A stretch of DNA of 64,000 nt from Oreohelix idahoensis (taxonomy: Eukaryota > Mollusca > Gastropoda > Stylommatophora > Oreohelicidae), in the NCBI GenBank assembly GCA_024509875.1, contig JAMPIV010018780.1, positions 558,001 to 622,000 on the forward strand, in the 5' to 3' direction. The translations under genes and the position numbers were made by a program. Numbering within the stretch: position 1 is the stretch's first letter; every line of letters begins with the position of its first letter. Positions 44,623-55,869 of the stretch are shown here, in pieces. Under the pieces are notes generated by a model, which searched no databases, had not been told where the DNA came from, and saw nothing but the letters and a program-made list of their open reading frames with translations.

Positions 44623-45299
44623 CCTATTAATTGACTTCTTCACATGTTGACCAACGGAACATTCCACTCTTTATGTAATCCCCCCCCCCCCCCCCCTCTT
44701 CTCCCTCCCAACAGTATGACATCTTATATGGACAACCCTGTACCAATATTTTCGTTTTTGTCCAAGTGTTCAAACAAAACACTCAAACACTTACTCTTTT
44801 TTTCGTGCCGACATTGCACGTTTTACTGCTTTGCGAGGAGTGGGAGTGTCTTCCCCTGAAATGAACAACATAAATTTGAAAATGTCAGATGCTCAAAAGG
44901 CTTCTGCATTGCATGGGTCTAATCTGCATTTTCATAAATATGGTGGAAGCCAGAACATGAGAAACCTCCAATCTCTTAAACAAATATCACTGTATTTATT
45001 ATTCTAATTCAAATGTTTAACAATGATTTATAAAATTAGGTATAATGAGAAATACATGTTGTTTTCTTGTTTTCTTATTTAGCAAGTCTGCTTTTTAGCC
45101 TGCATTACACCATGAAGATTTGAACAACATATCAATTCTAATTTTTCCTGTATCTCTATGTCCATATTCATTGTGCCAAAAACATGTACATTTTATAGAT
45201 AATATCAAACAGGCGAGAAAAGACCTTAGTGAAAGTATTGTTTGCTTCTTCCTTACTGGCAAATAAAGACTCATACTGAAACTATGAAGACATGTAAGA
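44623..45299. other. Unassigned stretch with poly-C run
   Basis: A poly-C run at 44681-44696 makes a proline-rich false ORF. No 3' LTR of Gypsy-2 and no integrase were found here. Confidence 0.4.
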
Positions 45300-46180
45300 A
45301 CAATCAATCAATACCCTTTAGCTCCCTAAGGAGCATAGGCCTTCAACAAACACGTGCCAAGTCTTCCTGTCCTGTGCCATCCGCTCAAGTTATTTCCATG
45401 TTTTCCTCATCATTTTCACCTCTGTATCCAGCTCTCTTCTCAACGTGTTTTTTGGTCTACCTCTGCCCCTCTTTCCCTGTGGATTCCAGAACAAGGACTG
45501 CCTTGTAATGCTATCAACAGGTTTCCTCAATGTGTGTCCTATCCATCACCAGTGTCTTCTTCTCAACTCTTGTTCCACTGGAACCTGTCTGGTTCTTGTC
45601 ATCAATTCCACATTTGTGACTTTGTCATACCATTTCAGTCCTTCTATTCTATGCAAGCACCCATTTATAAAAGTCTGTAGCTTTTTCGGTTATTGTTTTT
45701 TGTTGCTCTCCATGTCTCAGAGCCATACAATAAGACTGACTTGACATCTGAGTTGAAGATTCTTATTTTCGTGTTGGACTTGATTTCTCTTGTTCTCTAT
45801 ATGTTTCCCACGCAATGAAGGCTCCTCTCGCTTTTTGTATTCTTATTTTGATATCACTGTCTGTCCCTCCAACTTTGTCTATATTACTGCCAAGATATGT
45901 GTATGATTCTACATCTCTTAGTGGTGTTTCTTCAAGTTCAACCTTGTTATCATTTCTTGCATTTATTCTCATAATCTTTGTCTTTTCCCTGTGTATTTTC
46001 AGGCCCACTTGTTGTGACCTCTAGACCGAGAATTTTCATTTTCTCTTGCATCTGATTATGGTTATGGGACGGAACAGCCAACTCATCTGCAAAATCCAAA
46101 TCATCAAGCTGTTTAGTCAGATTCCACTGGATTCCATTTCTGTTATATGAATAGCTTTTTTTTTCCTTTCCCAAGGTACT
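45300..46180 (-). pseudogene. Family A LINE, 3' part
   Basis: The minus strand encodes NGIQWNLTKQLDDLDFADEL (a near-intact FADD box region), ESYTYLGSNIDKVGGTDSD and the family A C-terminus, with the tail ATTGATTG. The 5' end is truncated near 46170. The copy is more intact in the RT than the one at 14255 but has frameshifts. Confidence 0.8.
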
Positions 46181-46669
46181 GAAATTACAAATTTAATTTA
46201 ATATCCTCATATAAAATTAAGTGATTTAACCACTGCCAAACTGTAAAAAATTCTAAAAGGACAAATGTGCAAAATCTTTTGGTAAGAATTTTCAATATTA
46301 AAGTTGCAAGATGAACTAATTCCTAATATTAAAGAACTTTTTTAAAATTGTTTAAGTGATAGATTAAGATTGCGTGGCCATGTAAAAAATAAGGATTGTA
46401 TAAATATACAAAACGCAGAAGGAAAGATCAATAACCAGGGGATACTAATAAATGAGATTGGCCATCCGTGTAAGGCTTAGCAACTTGCCAAAAAGATTTA
46501 GAAAGTTAACCAAAAACAAGAGTTTTGTGCAGAAATCTTGTGCTTGCAGTCAGAATTCAATGGCTCAGAACATTGAAGATCTATGTTAACAAGCTAGGAA
46601 AAAAAACCCCACTCTCAGCATAAACCATATAAATTTAAAAGAAATAATAATAATAAAAATTACACCTAC
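46181..46669. other. Intron 4 start, unassigned
   Basis: AT-rich intronic sequence just downstream of dynein exon 4. Nothing recognised. Confidence 0.4.
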
Positions 46670-46699
46670 CAATATCTGCTATCGTTGGCAAAGTTGGCT
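46670..46699 (-). CDS. Dynein heavy chain exon 4 (30-nt microexon)
   Basis: The 30-nt exon is flanked by a good acceptor (TTGTATTTCAG) and a strong donor (GTAGGT). In phase 1 it encodes PTLPTIADI with shared codons at both ends, and it keeps the frame from exon 3 into exon 5. It sits between a 4-kb and a 22-kb intron. Skipping it would remove exactly ten residues and keep the frame. Confidence 0.7.
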
Positions 46700-46860
46700 C
46701 TGAAATACAAAATGAAGCATTTAAAACAATTGCCCAAAAAGATTTTAAAAAATTCACATTACTCAAGAAATTCTTGCAATATTAGTTAAAATTATGTCAG
46801 ACAAAGCGTTCAGATATTAAGAAAAATAGTGTTATTTCAACTACATGTAGACACTTTTGT

Positions 46861-48785
46861 TATTGTTATTGTTGAACAGAATCAATATCATTGCACTCCG
46901 GGCAAATCCACAAGTGTTCAGTCTCTCTTAGTATATGTCGAAGAGTGTGAATGCTAACTGTTCTTGTAGTTCGCTGGTTATAAACACGATAGATGCATCC
47001 TCTCATACGTCCATCTCTGCTAGCCTGAAGTTTGATGCCAAATTCCAACAGTCTTAATCTTGATGATTCATCTACTGCAGTGTCATTCTCTAACAGGAGA
47101 TTATTAATTGTTCTCAGTATCTCTCCCTTATCCATATCCAGTGTTCCCACTGTTGGTACTCTTGATTCTAGTCTGTCAGCTCTCTCATTACTGCGTACCC
47201 CTGCATGACAAGGACAGTAGATCCACACCAACTCCTGCAGATTCGAATCTTTCATAGAGGTTTTCCATTCATGCCATGAACTGAGAGTCTGACATAATGA
47301 CTGCCTTTGTTACTGAAGTTTCAGTTAGCCGCCTTAAGGCTGCAGTAGCTGCCTCTACCTCCATTCTCATGCTGGAAGTTGTTATCTTGTACGCCTCGCT
47401 ATGTTCGGCGACAATTCTGCTCTTTACCCTAGCAGAGAAGACCCATCTGATTTTTCACCATGGACCACAGACCCATCAGTATATACAATGGCATCATTAT
47501 CCCCGGCATGATCAAGTATCAGTTGATTAAATTCCAGTTCCGCTTTCCCATTGCCCCAAGTTCTACACTCTCTGCCAAGGCTGATGATGACTTGCTAGTA
47601 GTTAATCCAGTTCTCATCTGACTTACTCTACTCTTCCCCTTTGAATATATTTTCAACTGTGGTCACCTGCTTGATTGTTGTTTCTGTCCATGCCATCCAT
47701 GACATCCCCCTTTTTATTCTTGCTCACTTGATGTCAGCTATATTTCCATGCAGGGGGTGCCATTTGTCTGTGGTTACTCGCATATAGGCTTTTGCCTGGG
47801 CCATCGCATATCTGGATCTAATCGACAGCACTTCAAGCATGTACCTCATTGTCACAATGGGGGTATCATGCGTACAGCCGAAGACTATACGCATCCCTTC
47901 ATTTTGAATGCATTCTAGTTCACATTGTGTTACTGACAGCGTGAGTATTCCCAGCCCATACTCAATGACTGATATGACGAGCTGATGATAAAGAAGAAAT
48001 AGTAATCTCTGCTCCAGATGCACAGCGGCCATTATTTTCATGGCTGCCAAACCTCTCCTGCATTTCTGTATGATGTGATCAACATGGTACTTATACGATA
48101 GCCCGCGATCAAATGTAATTCCAAGGTATTTCAGCTTTCCCTGCCTTTTAATTATCTGTCCATTGAGATTAATATCTGTTTTCACTATGAAGTTGTTTAA
48201 GGAGCACCACATCATGAAGGCCTTGTTGGGATTGACATTGGAGCCAGTTTCCTCACACCATTTAGACACCTCCTGTAGAGTCCCATGTATGCTATTAACC
48301 ATTTCTTGTCGGTCAGAGCCAGTTCTGTAAATGAGTATGTCATCAGCAAAAGTCAACGTTCGTCCCAACCCAGTTGGCTGAATGGTGACTACTTTTGTTG
48401 TATAGATATTAAACAGCACCAGTGATAGTGGAGAACCGTGGGGTAGTCCCAGGCAAATGCGCACTGGGTCTGATGTCCATGTTCCCAAGCAAAATATCAC
48501 TGATCTCTCTGTTAAGGCAGCTGCTATCCATCTTGTTAGCCAAGGGTCAACACCGCAAGCCATTACACAGTTCATTAATTTTTCAAAGTTCACACTGTTA
48601 TAACATCCTCTAGGTTGATTGCTATAGCAACCATTTATCATTTACCTTGGAACCCCTCGTACACATCATTAGCAAAAGTTGCAGCGTTACCCCATGTTAC
48701 TTTCATGAGCCTATAGCTTCCGAGAGTATCAGGCATTTTCGAGGTGATTCATTATTTTCCGTGCTACTATTTTTTCTAGTAGTTT
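46861..48785 (-). pseudogene. Family D LINE: reverse transcriptase and RNase H
   Basis: On the minus strand the RT reads NSVNFEKLMNCVMACGVDPW, RICLGLPHGSPLSLVLFNIY, LTFADDILIYRTG and LKYLGITFDRGLSYKYHV. The FADD active site is intact. After a frame-broken stretch (47260-47700), the RNase H end reads WIYCPCHAGVRSNERADRLE. The 3' end is CAACAATAACAATAAC. The RT-RNase H organisation and the GLPHGSPLSP-type box place it with I/jockey-group elements. The endonuclease is missing. Confidence 0.85.
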
Positions 48786-49654
48786 ACCTTAGACACTTTA
48801 TAAGGCAGAAACACTAAAGGTGTCAAAATTTGAAGTAAATATCTGAGAAAAGTGACCAACAAAACAACTCATAATCAAAGATCATCTAATCTCAGACCTA
48901 AGGGTCTTTTATATTTGGACATGCGCCCTAATATAACCGACTAGGTTGAACGGGACACGCCTCGCCAAAACGAGGCAAAACTTTATTTTTTTTTTTTAAA
49001 CTCATAATCAAATTATGAACACTGTGATATGTGAAACTGCTGGGACTCAATAATGCTAAAAATAAGTGCAGAAATGGATAATAAAATGGTTTATCTATCA
49101 AGTAAGAACATACTGAAAGAGCAGTATGATTCATTTCCACTAGGACAACTGGATATAAGGAATGGAGATATTCAGAAAGATGGTGCTGTGGCAGTAGTTG
49201 AAGTATGCAACAACAAAAGTTGTATAATCATCTAGTCCATATAACAACCTACACTGTTTTAAATCAACAGCAACAGAGGTTAAAAAAAAAAAAGAAGAAG
49301 AAGAAAAAGAGCTGTAGGAAAAAAAAAAAGCAAAGCTGTGCTCCACTATTTTCTTTGCACCACCCTTGCTCCTTTTCCCATCAGTTCTTTTAATAAGAAA
49401 TACAACTTTTTCAGATATGTTAAAATTCCATTCTGCCTCTGTGTGAAGCTACTATGAGTCCACTATTTCTTCACCCCCCTACTTGTGTTGATGTTAACCC
49501 CTGCGCGCCCAATTCTTTACCCTTCGAAAATAAAATTCGTTCGTTCGTTCGATGTTAATACTGTCCTATCTCTACCAATAACTGTGGGGACCACTCCTCT
49601 ATTCCAGTAATGCAGCAAAATTACAAACAACAGAATATTGTACTATAGGCACTG
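48786..49654. other. Unassigned; two short LINE/SINE-like tails
   Basis: A segment at 48905-48990 ends in CGAGGCAAAACTTTATTTTT and another at 49480-49556 ends in (TTCG)n after AATAAAATTCG. Both look like ends of retroposons, as does 18430. An A-rich run lies at 49279-49332. Confidence 0.4.
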
Positions 49655-50012
49655 TAAATAAATAAATATTACACACATAAAGATATGTTTCAGGCACTCG
49701 TGAGAAATAAAGAAGTAGAAAACTAGACAACAGAAAAACAACAGAAGTGAGTGGCTTACTGGGGAATTGAACCCATTATTTTCTGATGGCACCACCACCT
49801 AGCTACGAATCACACTCATCTCCCTCTTGCTTCTGTAGCTAGGCAGTGGAGCCGTTCAGAAGGTCCTGGGTTCAATTCCTCAGTAAGCCACTCACTTCTG
49901 TCGTCTAGTTTTCTACTTCTTTATTTCTCACGAGTGCCTGAAACACATCTTTATGTGTGTAATATTTATTTATTTACTGTTTACAGGCCTCGGGTTTCCC
50001 TCTTTATTTGTT
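49655..50012 (+). mobile_element. SINE S4: palindromic tRNA-like SINE, locus 1
   Basis: Two arms of about 145 bp are inverted copies of one sequence (ACACACATAAAGATATGTTT on the left, with its complement at 49945-49965). Each arm has a tRNA B box: GGAATTGAACC at 49763 and GGTTCAATTCC at 49869. The heads face each other across a spacer of about 40 bp. Only the right arm has the 3' extension CTGTTTACAGGCCTCGGG. The whole is flanked by TATAGGCACTG and TATAGGCATTG (49644-49654, 50013-50023), so it inserted as one unit. Confidence 0.85.
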
Positions 50013-50359
50013 TATAGGCATTGTGGTTTTTGTTGGATTAGAAACTATCACAGAGTGTGATGATGCATTATAAAATCCCACAAGCAGTATTTTAAGAGCA
50101 TAGTGATTAGTACAAGCTGATAAAATAATTCATCACCCCTCAATGACACCTAAATATTTCTTTTCTTTAACATATGGGTTGAAAATAAATGCAAAACAGA
50201 GCTGTATATGATATACATCACAATAATCATTAAACATACATTGAAAATGTAATGTGCTTTTGAATTATTAAATTATATGCATATAAATTTTGTTATTAAA
50301 TTATCTATATACAGAAAAGTTAGAAACCAAATAGTGTAATATCAATGTGTGTGGTATAT

Positions 50360-50672
50360 CAGTGGCATCACTAGGGGTCTGTGGGGGGTGCGGACCGCAC
50401 CGGGTGACACCATCAGAGGGTGTGACACCAAAATGACTGTCTATAAAATTTGTGTGCAGTGTTTCAGAAGAAATTTATTATTTTTTATAAAAATATCCCT
50501 GTAGTTAGTTATAACCACAAAAATATTTTTCTTAAGTCCAGCTTACATGTACTGTAACAATGTACAGTGTAAGATTAACTTCCATTCTGTATGGTCTGGT
50601 ACGAAAGGAGGTCCATGGGGGTGACACCATGAGTTACCGCACTGGGTGACACCAACCCTAGTGACGCCACTG
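50360..50672. mobile_element. hAT-type MITE
   Basis: Inverted ends CAGTGGCATCACTAGGG and its near-complement CCCTAGTGACGCCACTG are flanked by an 8-bp duplication TGGTATAT (50352-50359, 50673-50680). Both are hAT hallmarks. No coding capacity. It lies 68 bp downstream of the exon 3 donor in intron 3. Confidence 0.9.
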
Positions 50673-50739
50673 TGGTATATACTCTATCCATACACAGACC
50701 ATAATAAACTACATAAACAAAAGTAGCATTAATGATTAC

Positions 50740-50923
50740 TTTTTAGTCTTGATTTGTACAGTTTTGGCAGATCTTTCAATCTGAGATTGTTGGCTGTTGG
50801 AGTGTACACATTAGCAATTGATTCACTTGGAGTCCTATCATATTTCTGTTCTTTGAATGGAGCAGCCAAAGTCCATGATGTACTCTTCATAAGTGGGGGA
50901 TGTTCACTGTTCCGCAGCACAAT
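50740..50923 (-). CDS. Dynein heavy chain exon 3
   Basis: This 184-nt exon has acceptor TTATGGTAG and donor GTAATC. It encodes IVLRNSEHPPLM through LPKLYKSRLK and leaves one base for the next codon. The weak donor (AAAAA before GTAATC) makes the 3' boundary slightly less certain than the others, but phase 1 is required by exon 4. A hAT MITE lies 68 bp into intron 3. Confidence 0.75.
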
Positions 50924-51302
50924 CTACCATAAAATGTTATTTATTATCACTATTACATGTTCAAAGTAAATAAACACATTATAACTCTAATATGTGATAC
51001 ATTAATAAATTAAAATTAACGACAGAATTAATAGTCAACTCAACAGTGGAAGCACAGAAATTATGGAAATTACTTTAGGAAATCATTTGTAAGGAGACAT
51101 ATTATAAAAAATCCTGGTCTATGTAGATGAAAATTACAAAATCCTATTCACAGTGAGTAGGGCAGGCAAAACATGATGGAAGCATGTGGATAATAGCAAA
51201 CAAAGCCAAGAGAGACAGGGACATTAAGTGGCGCCTATGTTAATACTGAGTTTTTAAAATTTTTTTTGTAATAAGAGCTATTAAAGAACGGAGAAAATGA
51301 GC

Positions 51303-54031
51303 AAGGGATGGAACTTTGTCTCGGAGCGCATTATGGTTGTAAAACTAAAAGAAGGAGAAACCATAGTCAACCTGGTCATAGTGTATGGGCCAAATGAGGA
51401 TGAGAGAGAGCAGAGGTCAAGGAGGAATTCTTCGAGCTGCTTCAAAGGACAGTGGATGACTGCCTAGATGAAGTTATCATGCTCAGAGATTTTAATGCCA
51501 GAGTTGGAAATGACCATGCTAGATGGGGTGGAGTTATCGGAAGATATGGAGAAGATACTCTCAATGACAATGGAAAGCGACTCCTTAGATTCTGCAGTGA
51601 GCAGAATCTGATCCTCACAAACACAAAGTTCCCCCATAAGCGCATACATGCATACACTAGATGTGAACCAACCAAGAATGAGAAGTCAGTGATCGACAAT
51701 GCCATTGTTAGGAGAAGCTCATTCAAATATGTCCGGGATGCCAGAGTCTGGAGGGGGCCAGCGATTGGAAGTGATCACTACCTGCTAACAATCAAAAAGA
51801 ACAACTGAAAGAGTTGCTCAGCCTAGGAACTGCCCAACATCACGCAAGAAACCAAGTAAACGAGCGGGAGAAATGAGCATTAGGACCTACAAGCTGAAAG
51901 AGCCAGAAATTAAGACCAGATATCAGGGGCTTATTGCTGCAGCGGTGAGCAACACAGAAGAACGACCTGATGACTTGGAAACCCTCTGGAATAAATTCAA
52001 GGATATCATAAAGACAGCTGCAGCAGAAGCATGCGGTGAAGTCCGACTTGGGAACAAGAGGAAGAGGACACCTTGGTGGACAGAGGAAGTCAAAGAGAAA
52101 ATAAGAGAGAAGAAAATGGCATGGAAACAATACTTAGGAGCTAAAAACACAACAGGACAGATGGAAAAATATAGAGAATATGTGACACTCAGAACAGAAG
52201 CAAAGAACAAAGTGCAAGCAGCAAAACAGAAGTCCTGGGAAGAATTTGGAGAAAAGCTAGAAAAAGATGCACAAGAAAACCAGAAATTGTTCTATAAGAC
52301 CCTAAAGAACATGAGAAAGGAAAAACAATGCCCTCTCAAATTTATAAAGGACAAGCAATGCAAATTGCTTACTGCCCCGAAGGAAGTAATGGAAAGATGG
52401 AAAGAATATTTCTCAGAACTCCTTGATGGTGAGCATGGTGAAGCATCAGAAATGATAACCACTAGCACAGAAGAGAAAACCAATGATGGTGAAGATGACA
52501 TAAAGATGGAAGAACTGAAGGCAGCACTGGAGAAAATCAAGATGGGCAAAGCAGCAGGGCATGATGGTATAACACCAGAAATGGTTAAGTACATGGGAGC
52601 ATCAGGCGACCTATTACTTTTAAGGGTTCTACAGGCAGCGTGGTACAACAAGACCATACCAAAGGATTGGGAGATTGCCATCATAACATTAATTTTCAAA
52701 AAGGGTGACAATCGACAGTGTGGAAACCATAGAGGCATATCCCTTCTCAGTGTCCCTGGTAAAATCTACTCTAGAATCCTAGAGCAGAGACTCCGACATC
52801 TAGCTGAGCCACAACTGGATGAGGTCCAGTGCGGATTCCGAGCGAACCGAAGTACTCAAGACCTAATCTTCACACTCAGACAGCTGAGTGAAAAGGCCCT
52901 TGAGTATAAGAGTGAGATCCATCTTTGTTTCATAGATCTGGAAAAGGCGTTTGACAGGGTCCCCTGGAGCAAACTTTGGGATTGTTTGGCAAGGAAGAAC
53001 ATTCCAGCACCTCTGATTCATGCTATACAGAGCTTCTACAAGTCTTGCAGAAATTATGTGAGGACAGCAAACCATAAGTCAGAAGAGTTCAGAACCACCA
53101 CTGGTGTAAGACAAGGTGATATCCTGTCACCTTACCTTTTCATACTCCTCATGGACGATGTCATTAAGGCATGTAAGGAGAGAACAAGAAAGTATTCAGT
53201 GGGGTACTGGAAGATGAGACAGGTCTGTATTTCGGAGCTGGCATTTGCTGATGATGTTGCCCTGATTGCTAAATCAGAGGCACATCTCCAATTCAACCTG
53301 CAAGTCTGGAAGGAAGAGCTGGAGAAGAGAGGGATGGTCATAAGCAGCTCTAAAACAAAATCCATGGTGATATCACGAGAAGAAAGAAGACATCAGATTA
53401 AGCTGGGAGAACAGGTCCTGGAGCAGGTAGACCACTTTAAAAACCTCGGAGCTATTATAGACCGAAAGGGAGGCATCAAAGAAGAGTTGGCCACTCGAAA
53501 AGCAGCAGCTGGGAGACTTTTTCAGGCCATAAATCGAGGATTCCTCAGCAAGAGAGAGGTTGGTAAGAAAACAAAGATGGCTTTATACCGCTCCACCTAT
53601 GTCCCAGTCTTGACATATGGATGCGAGTCATGGGCAACCCACAAAAGCCAGATCCAAACCTCAGAAATGAGGTATCTGAGGAAGGTGGTTGAAGTAACAA
53701 GAAGAGACATGGTACGCAACCAGACGATACGTCAAGGCCTTAAATCCCACCCCCTGCAGACCCAAGTAGAACAGTCCCAACTAAGATGGTTTGGCCATGT
53801 CTGCAGAATGGGAGAAGACCGGCTACCACGACAAGCATGGGAAACAAAGAGCCAAGGATCCAGACCCCCAGGACGACCCAGAGTCCGCTGGGAGGACAAC
53901 ATCAGACAATCTTTGAAGGACCAAGGACTAGAATGGAACCAGGCCAGGAGGAAGACAGCCGATAGGATAGTCTGGCGCTCTCTTCCAAACCTCTACACCT
54001 CACGGTAGAAGGGGAACGACTAAGTAAGTAA
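51303..54031 (+). mobile_element. Family B LINE, longest copy
   Basis: It is flanked by GAAAATGAG at 51294-51302 and 54032-54040. It starts inside the endonuclease, so it is 5' truncated, and ends GACTAAGTAAGTAAG. Endonuclease motifs are [14 protein letters not shown] and [13 protein letters not shown], broken by frameshifts near 51410 and 51810. The RT frame is intact. It lies in dynein intron 2, antisense to the gene. Confidence 0.92.
51873..54008 (+). CDS. Family B LINE reverse transcriptase, 711 codons
   Basis: The open frame begins MSIRTYKLKEPEIKTRYQ. RT motifs in order: MGKAAGHDGITPEM (about 225-240), LIFKKGDNRQCGNHRGISLL (about 275), IDLEKAFDRVPWSKLW (about 360), TTGVRQGDILSPYLF (about 412), ELAFADDVALIAKS (about 455) and FKNLGAIIDRKGG (about 525). 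The C-terminal part has YVPVLTYGCESW, FGHVCRMGEDRLPRQAW and RPRVRWEDNIRQSLKD. All catalytic Asp are present. It lacks its endonuclease in frame, so it is probably not autonomous. Confidence 0.9.
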   Translation: MSIRTYKLKEPEIKTRYQGLIAAAVSNTEERPDDLETLWNKFKDIIKTAAAEACGEVRLGNKRKRTPWWTEEVKEKIREKKMAWKQYLGAKNTTGQMEKYREYVTLRTEAKNKVQAAKQKSWEEFGEKLEKDAQENQKLFYKTLKNMRKEKQCPLKFIKDKQCKLLTAPKEVMERWKEYFSELLDGEHGEASEMITTSTEEKTNDGEDDIKMEELKAALEKIKMGKAAGHDGITPEMVKYMGASGDLLLLRVLQAAWYNKTIPKDWEIAIITLIFKKGDNRQCGNHRGISLLSVPGKIYSRILEQRLRHLAEPQLDEVQCGFRANRSTQDLIFTLRQLSEKALEYKSEIHLCFIDLEKAFDRVPWSKLWDCLARKNIPAPLIHAIQSFYKSCRNYVRTANHKSEEFRTTTGVRQGDILSPYLFILLMDDVIKACKERTRKYSVGYWKMRQVCISELAFADDVALIAKSEAHLQFNLQVWKEELEKRGMVISSSKTKSMVISREERRHQIKLGEQVLEQVDHFKNLGAIIDRKGGIKEELATRKAAAGRLFQAINRGFLSKREVGKKTKMALYRSTYVPVLTYGCESWATHKSQIQTSEMRYLRKVVEVTRRDMVRNQTIRQGLKSHPLQTQVEQSQLRWFGHVCRMGEDRLPRQAWETKSQGSRPPGRPRVRWEDNIRQSLKDQGLEWNQARRKTADRIVWRSLPNLYTSR

Positions 54032-54447
54032 GAAAATGAGAAAACGCAGCAAAAAATAAAATAAATTTAAAAAGTATGGTTTATAATAGAACAGGCATCC
54101 CACAATATATAGCAGTAGCACAGAGTTTATTACTTCCAGCTAAAATTGTTCTTTATGAAACATTAATATTTTTTTTAACCACATAGTGTCAAACAATAAA
54201 GACAAAGTTGGAGGAACAAATAATATCAAAATAAGAATACAAAAGTTAAGGTAAGCTTCACTGCACTGTGAAATATATGGAAATCAAAAAAGAAATCAAA
54301 TCCAACATTAAAATAAGAATTTTACATCTCAAATTTTAAGACTGTCCTGTTGCATGGCTCTGAAACATGCAGAACAACCCACATGACAAACAGAAAGATA
54401 CAGAAATGGGGGCTTGTGCAAGATTAGAGGGATTAAAATGGTATGAC

Positions 54448-55235
54448 ACTGGTCAAGGATCCAGACCACAAGGACGACCCAGAGTCCTCCTGGATGACAA
54501 CATTAGACAATCTCTGAAGGACCGAGGACTAGATTGGAACCAGACCAGGAAGAAGACAACTGATAAGATAGTATGGCACTGTCTCTGGCAAACTTCTGCA
54601 CCCCAGGGTAAAGAGGAATGAATATTAGACAAACATAAAGGTATGTTTTCAGGCGCTCGTAAGAAATAAAGAAGTAGAACACCAGACAACAGAAAAACAA
54701 CAGACGCGAGTGGCTTACCCAGGGTTCGAACCCCGTACCTTCCGTACGACAACACCGCCTAGCCATACAAGCAAATCACACTATCCTCCCAGCCAGCTAG
54801 GCATCCCCTAAAAAAGATGCTTTACTGACCGGTCATTAGTGCGAAGCACAAGACAACACTGGAAGTTTACAATGGGCACCTCAGCCTATTAATGACGCAA
54901 TCACTTCTGTTGTTCCCCTATTCTACAGTACGTGTCAGTCCACACAAGACAAAGACCTTGATACTTTTTTAGGGGATGCCTAGCTGGCCGGGAGGATAGT
55001 GTGATTCGCTTGTATGGCTAGGCGGTGTTGTCGTACGGAAGGTACGGGGTTCAAACCCTGGGTAAGCCACTCGCGTCTGTTGTTTTTCTGTTGTCTGGTG
55101 CTCTACTTCTTTATTTCTTACGAGCGCCTGAAAACATACCTTTATGTTTGTCTAATATTAATTTACTGTTTACAGGCCTCGGGTTTCCCTTCCTTATGTG
55201 TCATTAAAGAGGAATGACTAAGTACAGTAAGTAAG
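54448..55235 (+). mobile_element. Family B LINE 3' end, carrying a palindromic SINE
   Basis: It is flanked by AAATGGTATGAC at 54436-54447 and 55236-55247. It encodes RPQGRPRVLLDDNIRQSLKD and KIVWHCLWQTSAPQG. After the SINE the remaining tail is CTAAGTACAGTAAGTAAG. The target duplication shows it is a genuine insertion and not a chimeric transcript. Confidence 0.88.
54622..55204 (+). mobile_element. SINE S4: palindromic tRNA-like SINE, locus 2
   Basis: Arms of about 190 bp (ATATTAGACAAACATAAAGG through TAGCTGGC-like heads) are inverted copies separated by about 150 bp. Each arm carries a tRNA B box (GGTTCGAACCC on the left, complement at 55048). Only the right arm has the tail CTGTTTACAGGCCTCGGG. 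The flanking duplication is TAAAGAGGAATGA (54609-54621, 55205-55217). Confidence 0.9.
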
Positions 55236-55869
55236 AAATGGTATGACAAGATCACTAATGTGGAACTGGTGGAATAAACCAGATAAATACCAGTGGAATA
55301 AGATGTGATGAGATTATGCTGGTGTTGGACATGACATACACTTAGAAAACCAGTTAACCAGAGAAGATTATGCTGGTGTTACACTTAGAAAACCAGTTAA
55401 CAATTAAAAAAACAGTCCTTGTTTTGATAAGAAAAATTGAGGAAAACCAAGGAACACACAGAGAAAGGCAATTAGACACAGACATAATGGGGATAAAGCA
55501 GACATAGAAAGACCTTGAACACGGAGCACTCAACAGGAAGACCTGGCGTGTATTGTTGAAGACATGTGCTCTATGGGAAGTTGAAAGACGATGAATGAAT
55601 AAATAATGTCAAAACACCTCACAAACAAAATACGAAGATAATTAGATTTACCAAAGATTAACACCTTAAAGAATGCATTTGCAAATAAATAAATAAATAC
55701 TTTCTTTATACATATTGTAATGACATACAAAATCTTAAATTCAGTCAGGTTCAGATGGCTCGGCGACACCCCCAAATTGCTGCAAGGGTAAAAGAGTGAA
55801 TAACTCGAAACCCTGGGGCTCGGAAACAACAAAACAACAACAACAAAATGAATCTTTCAGAAAGACAAA

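Larger units (their letters stand above)
54185..55597 (+). pseudogene. Family A LINE, 3' part, twice interrupted
   Basis: DKVGGTNNIKIRIQK and LEGLKWYD are family A RT C-terminal segments. The copy resumes at 55236 with AAATGGTATGACAAGATCAC and ends with ATGAATGAATAAATAATG. A family B LINE lies inside at 54448-55235. Only fragments of coding sequence survive. Confidence 0.75.

Noticed and set aside
44644..44859. Proline-rich protein
   Set aside because: The prolines come from a poly-C run, and the frame has no other support.
49760..49880. Paired tRNA genes
   Set aside because: The B boxes belong to inverted SINE copies inside one target duplication. No full cloverleaf was found.
54367..54621. 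A chimeric LINE A/LINE B gene
   Set aside because: The junctions carry a 12-bp target duplication (AAATGGTATGAC), so this is LINE B inserted in LINE A and not a template-switch chimera.
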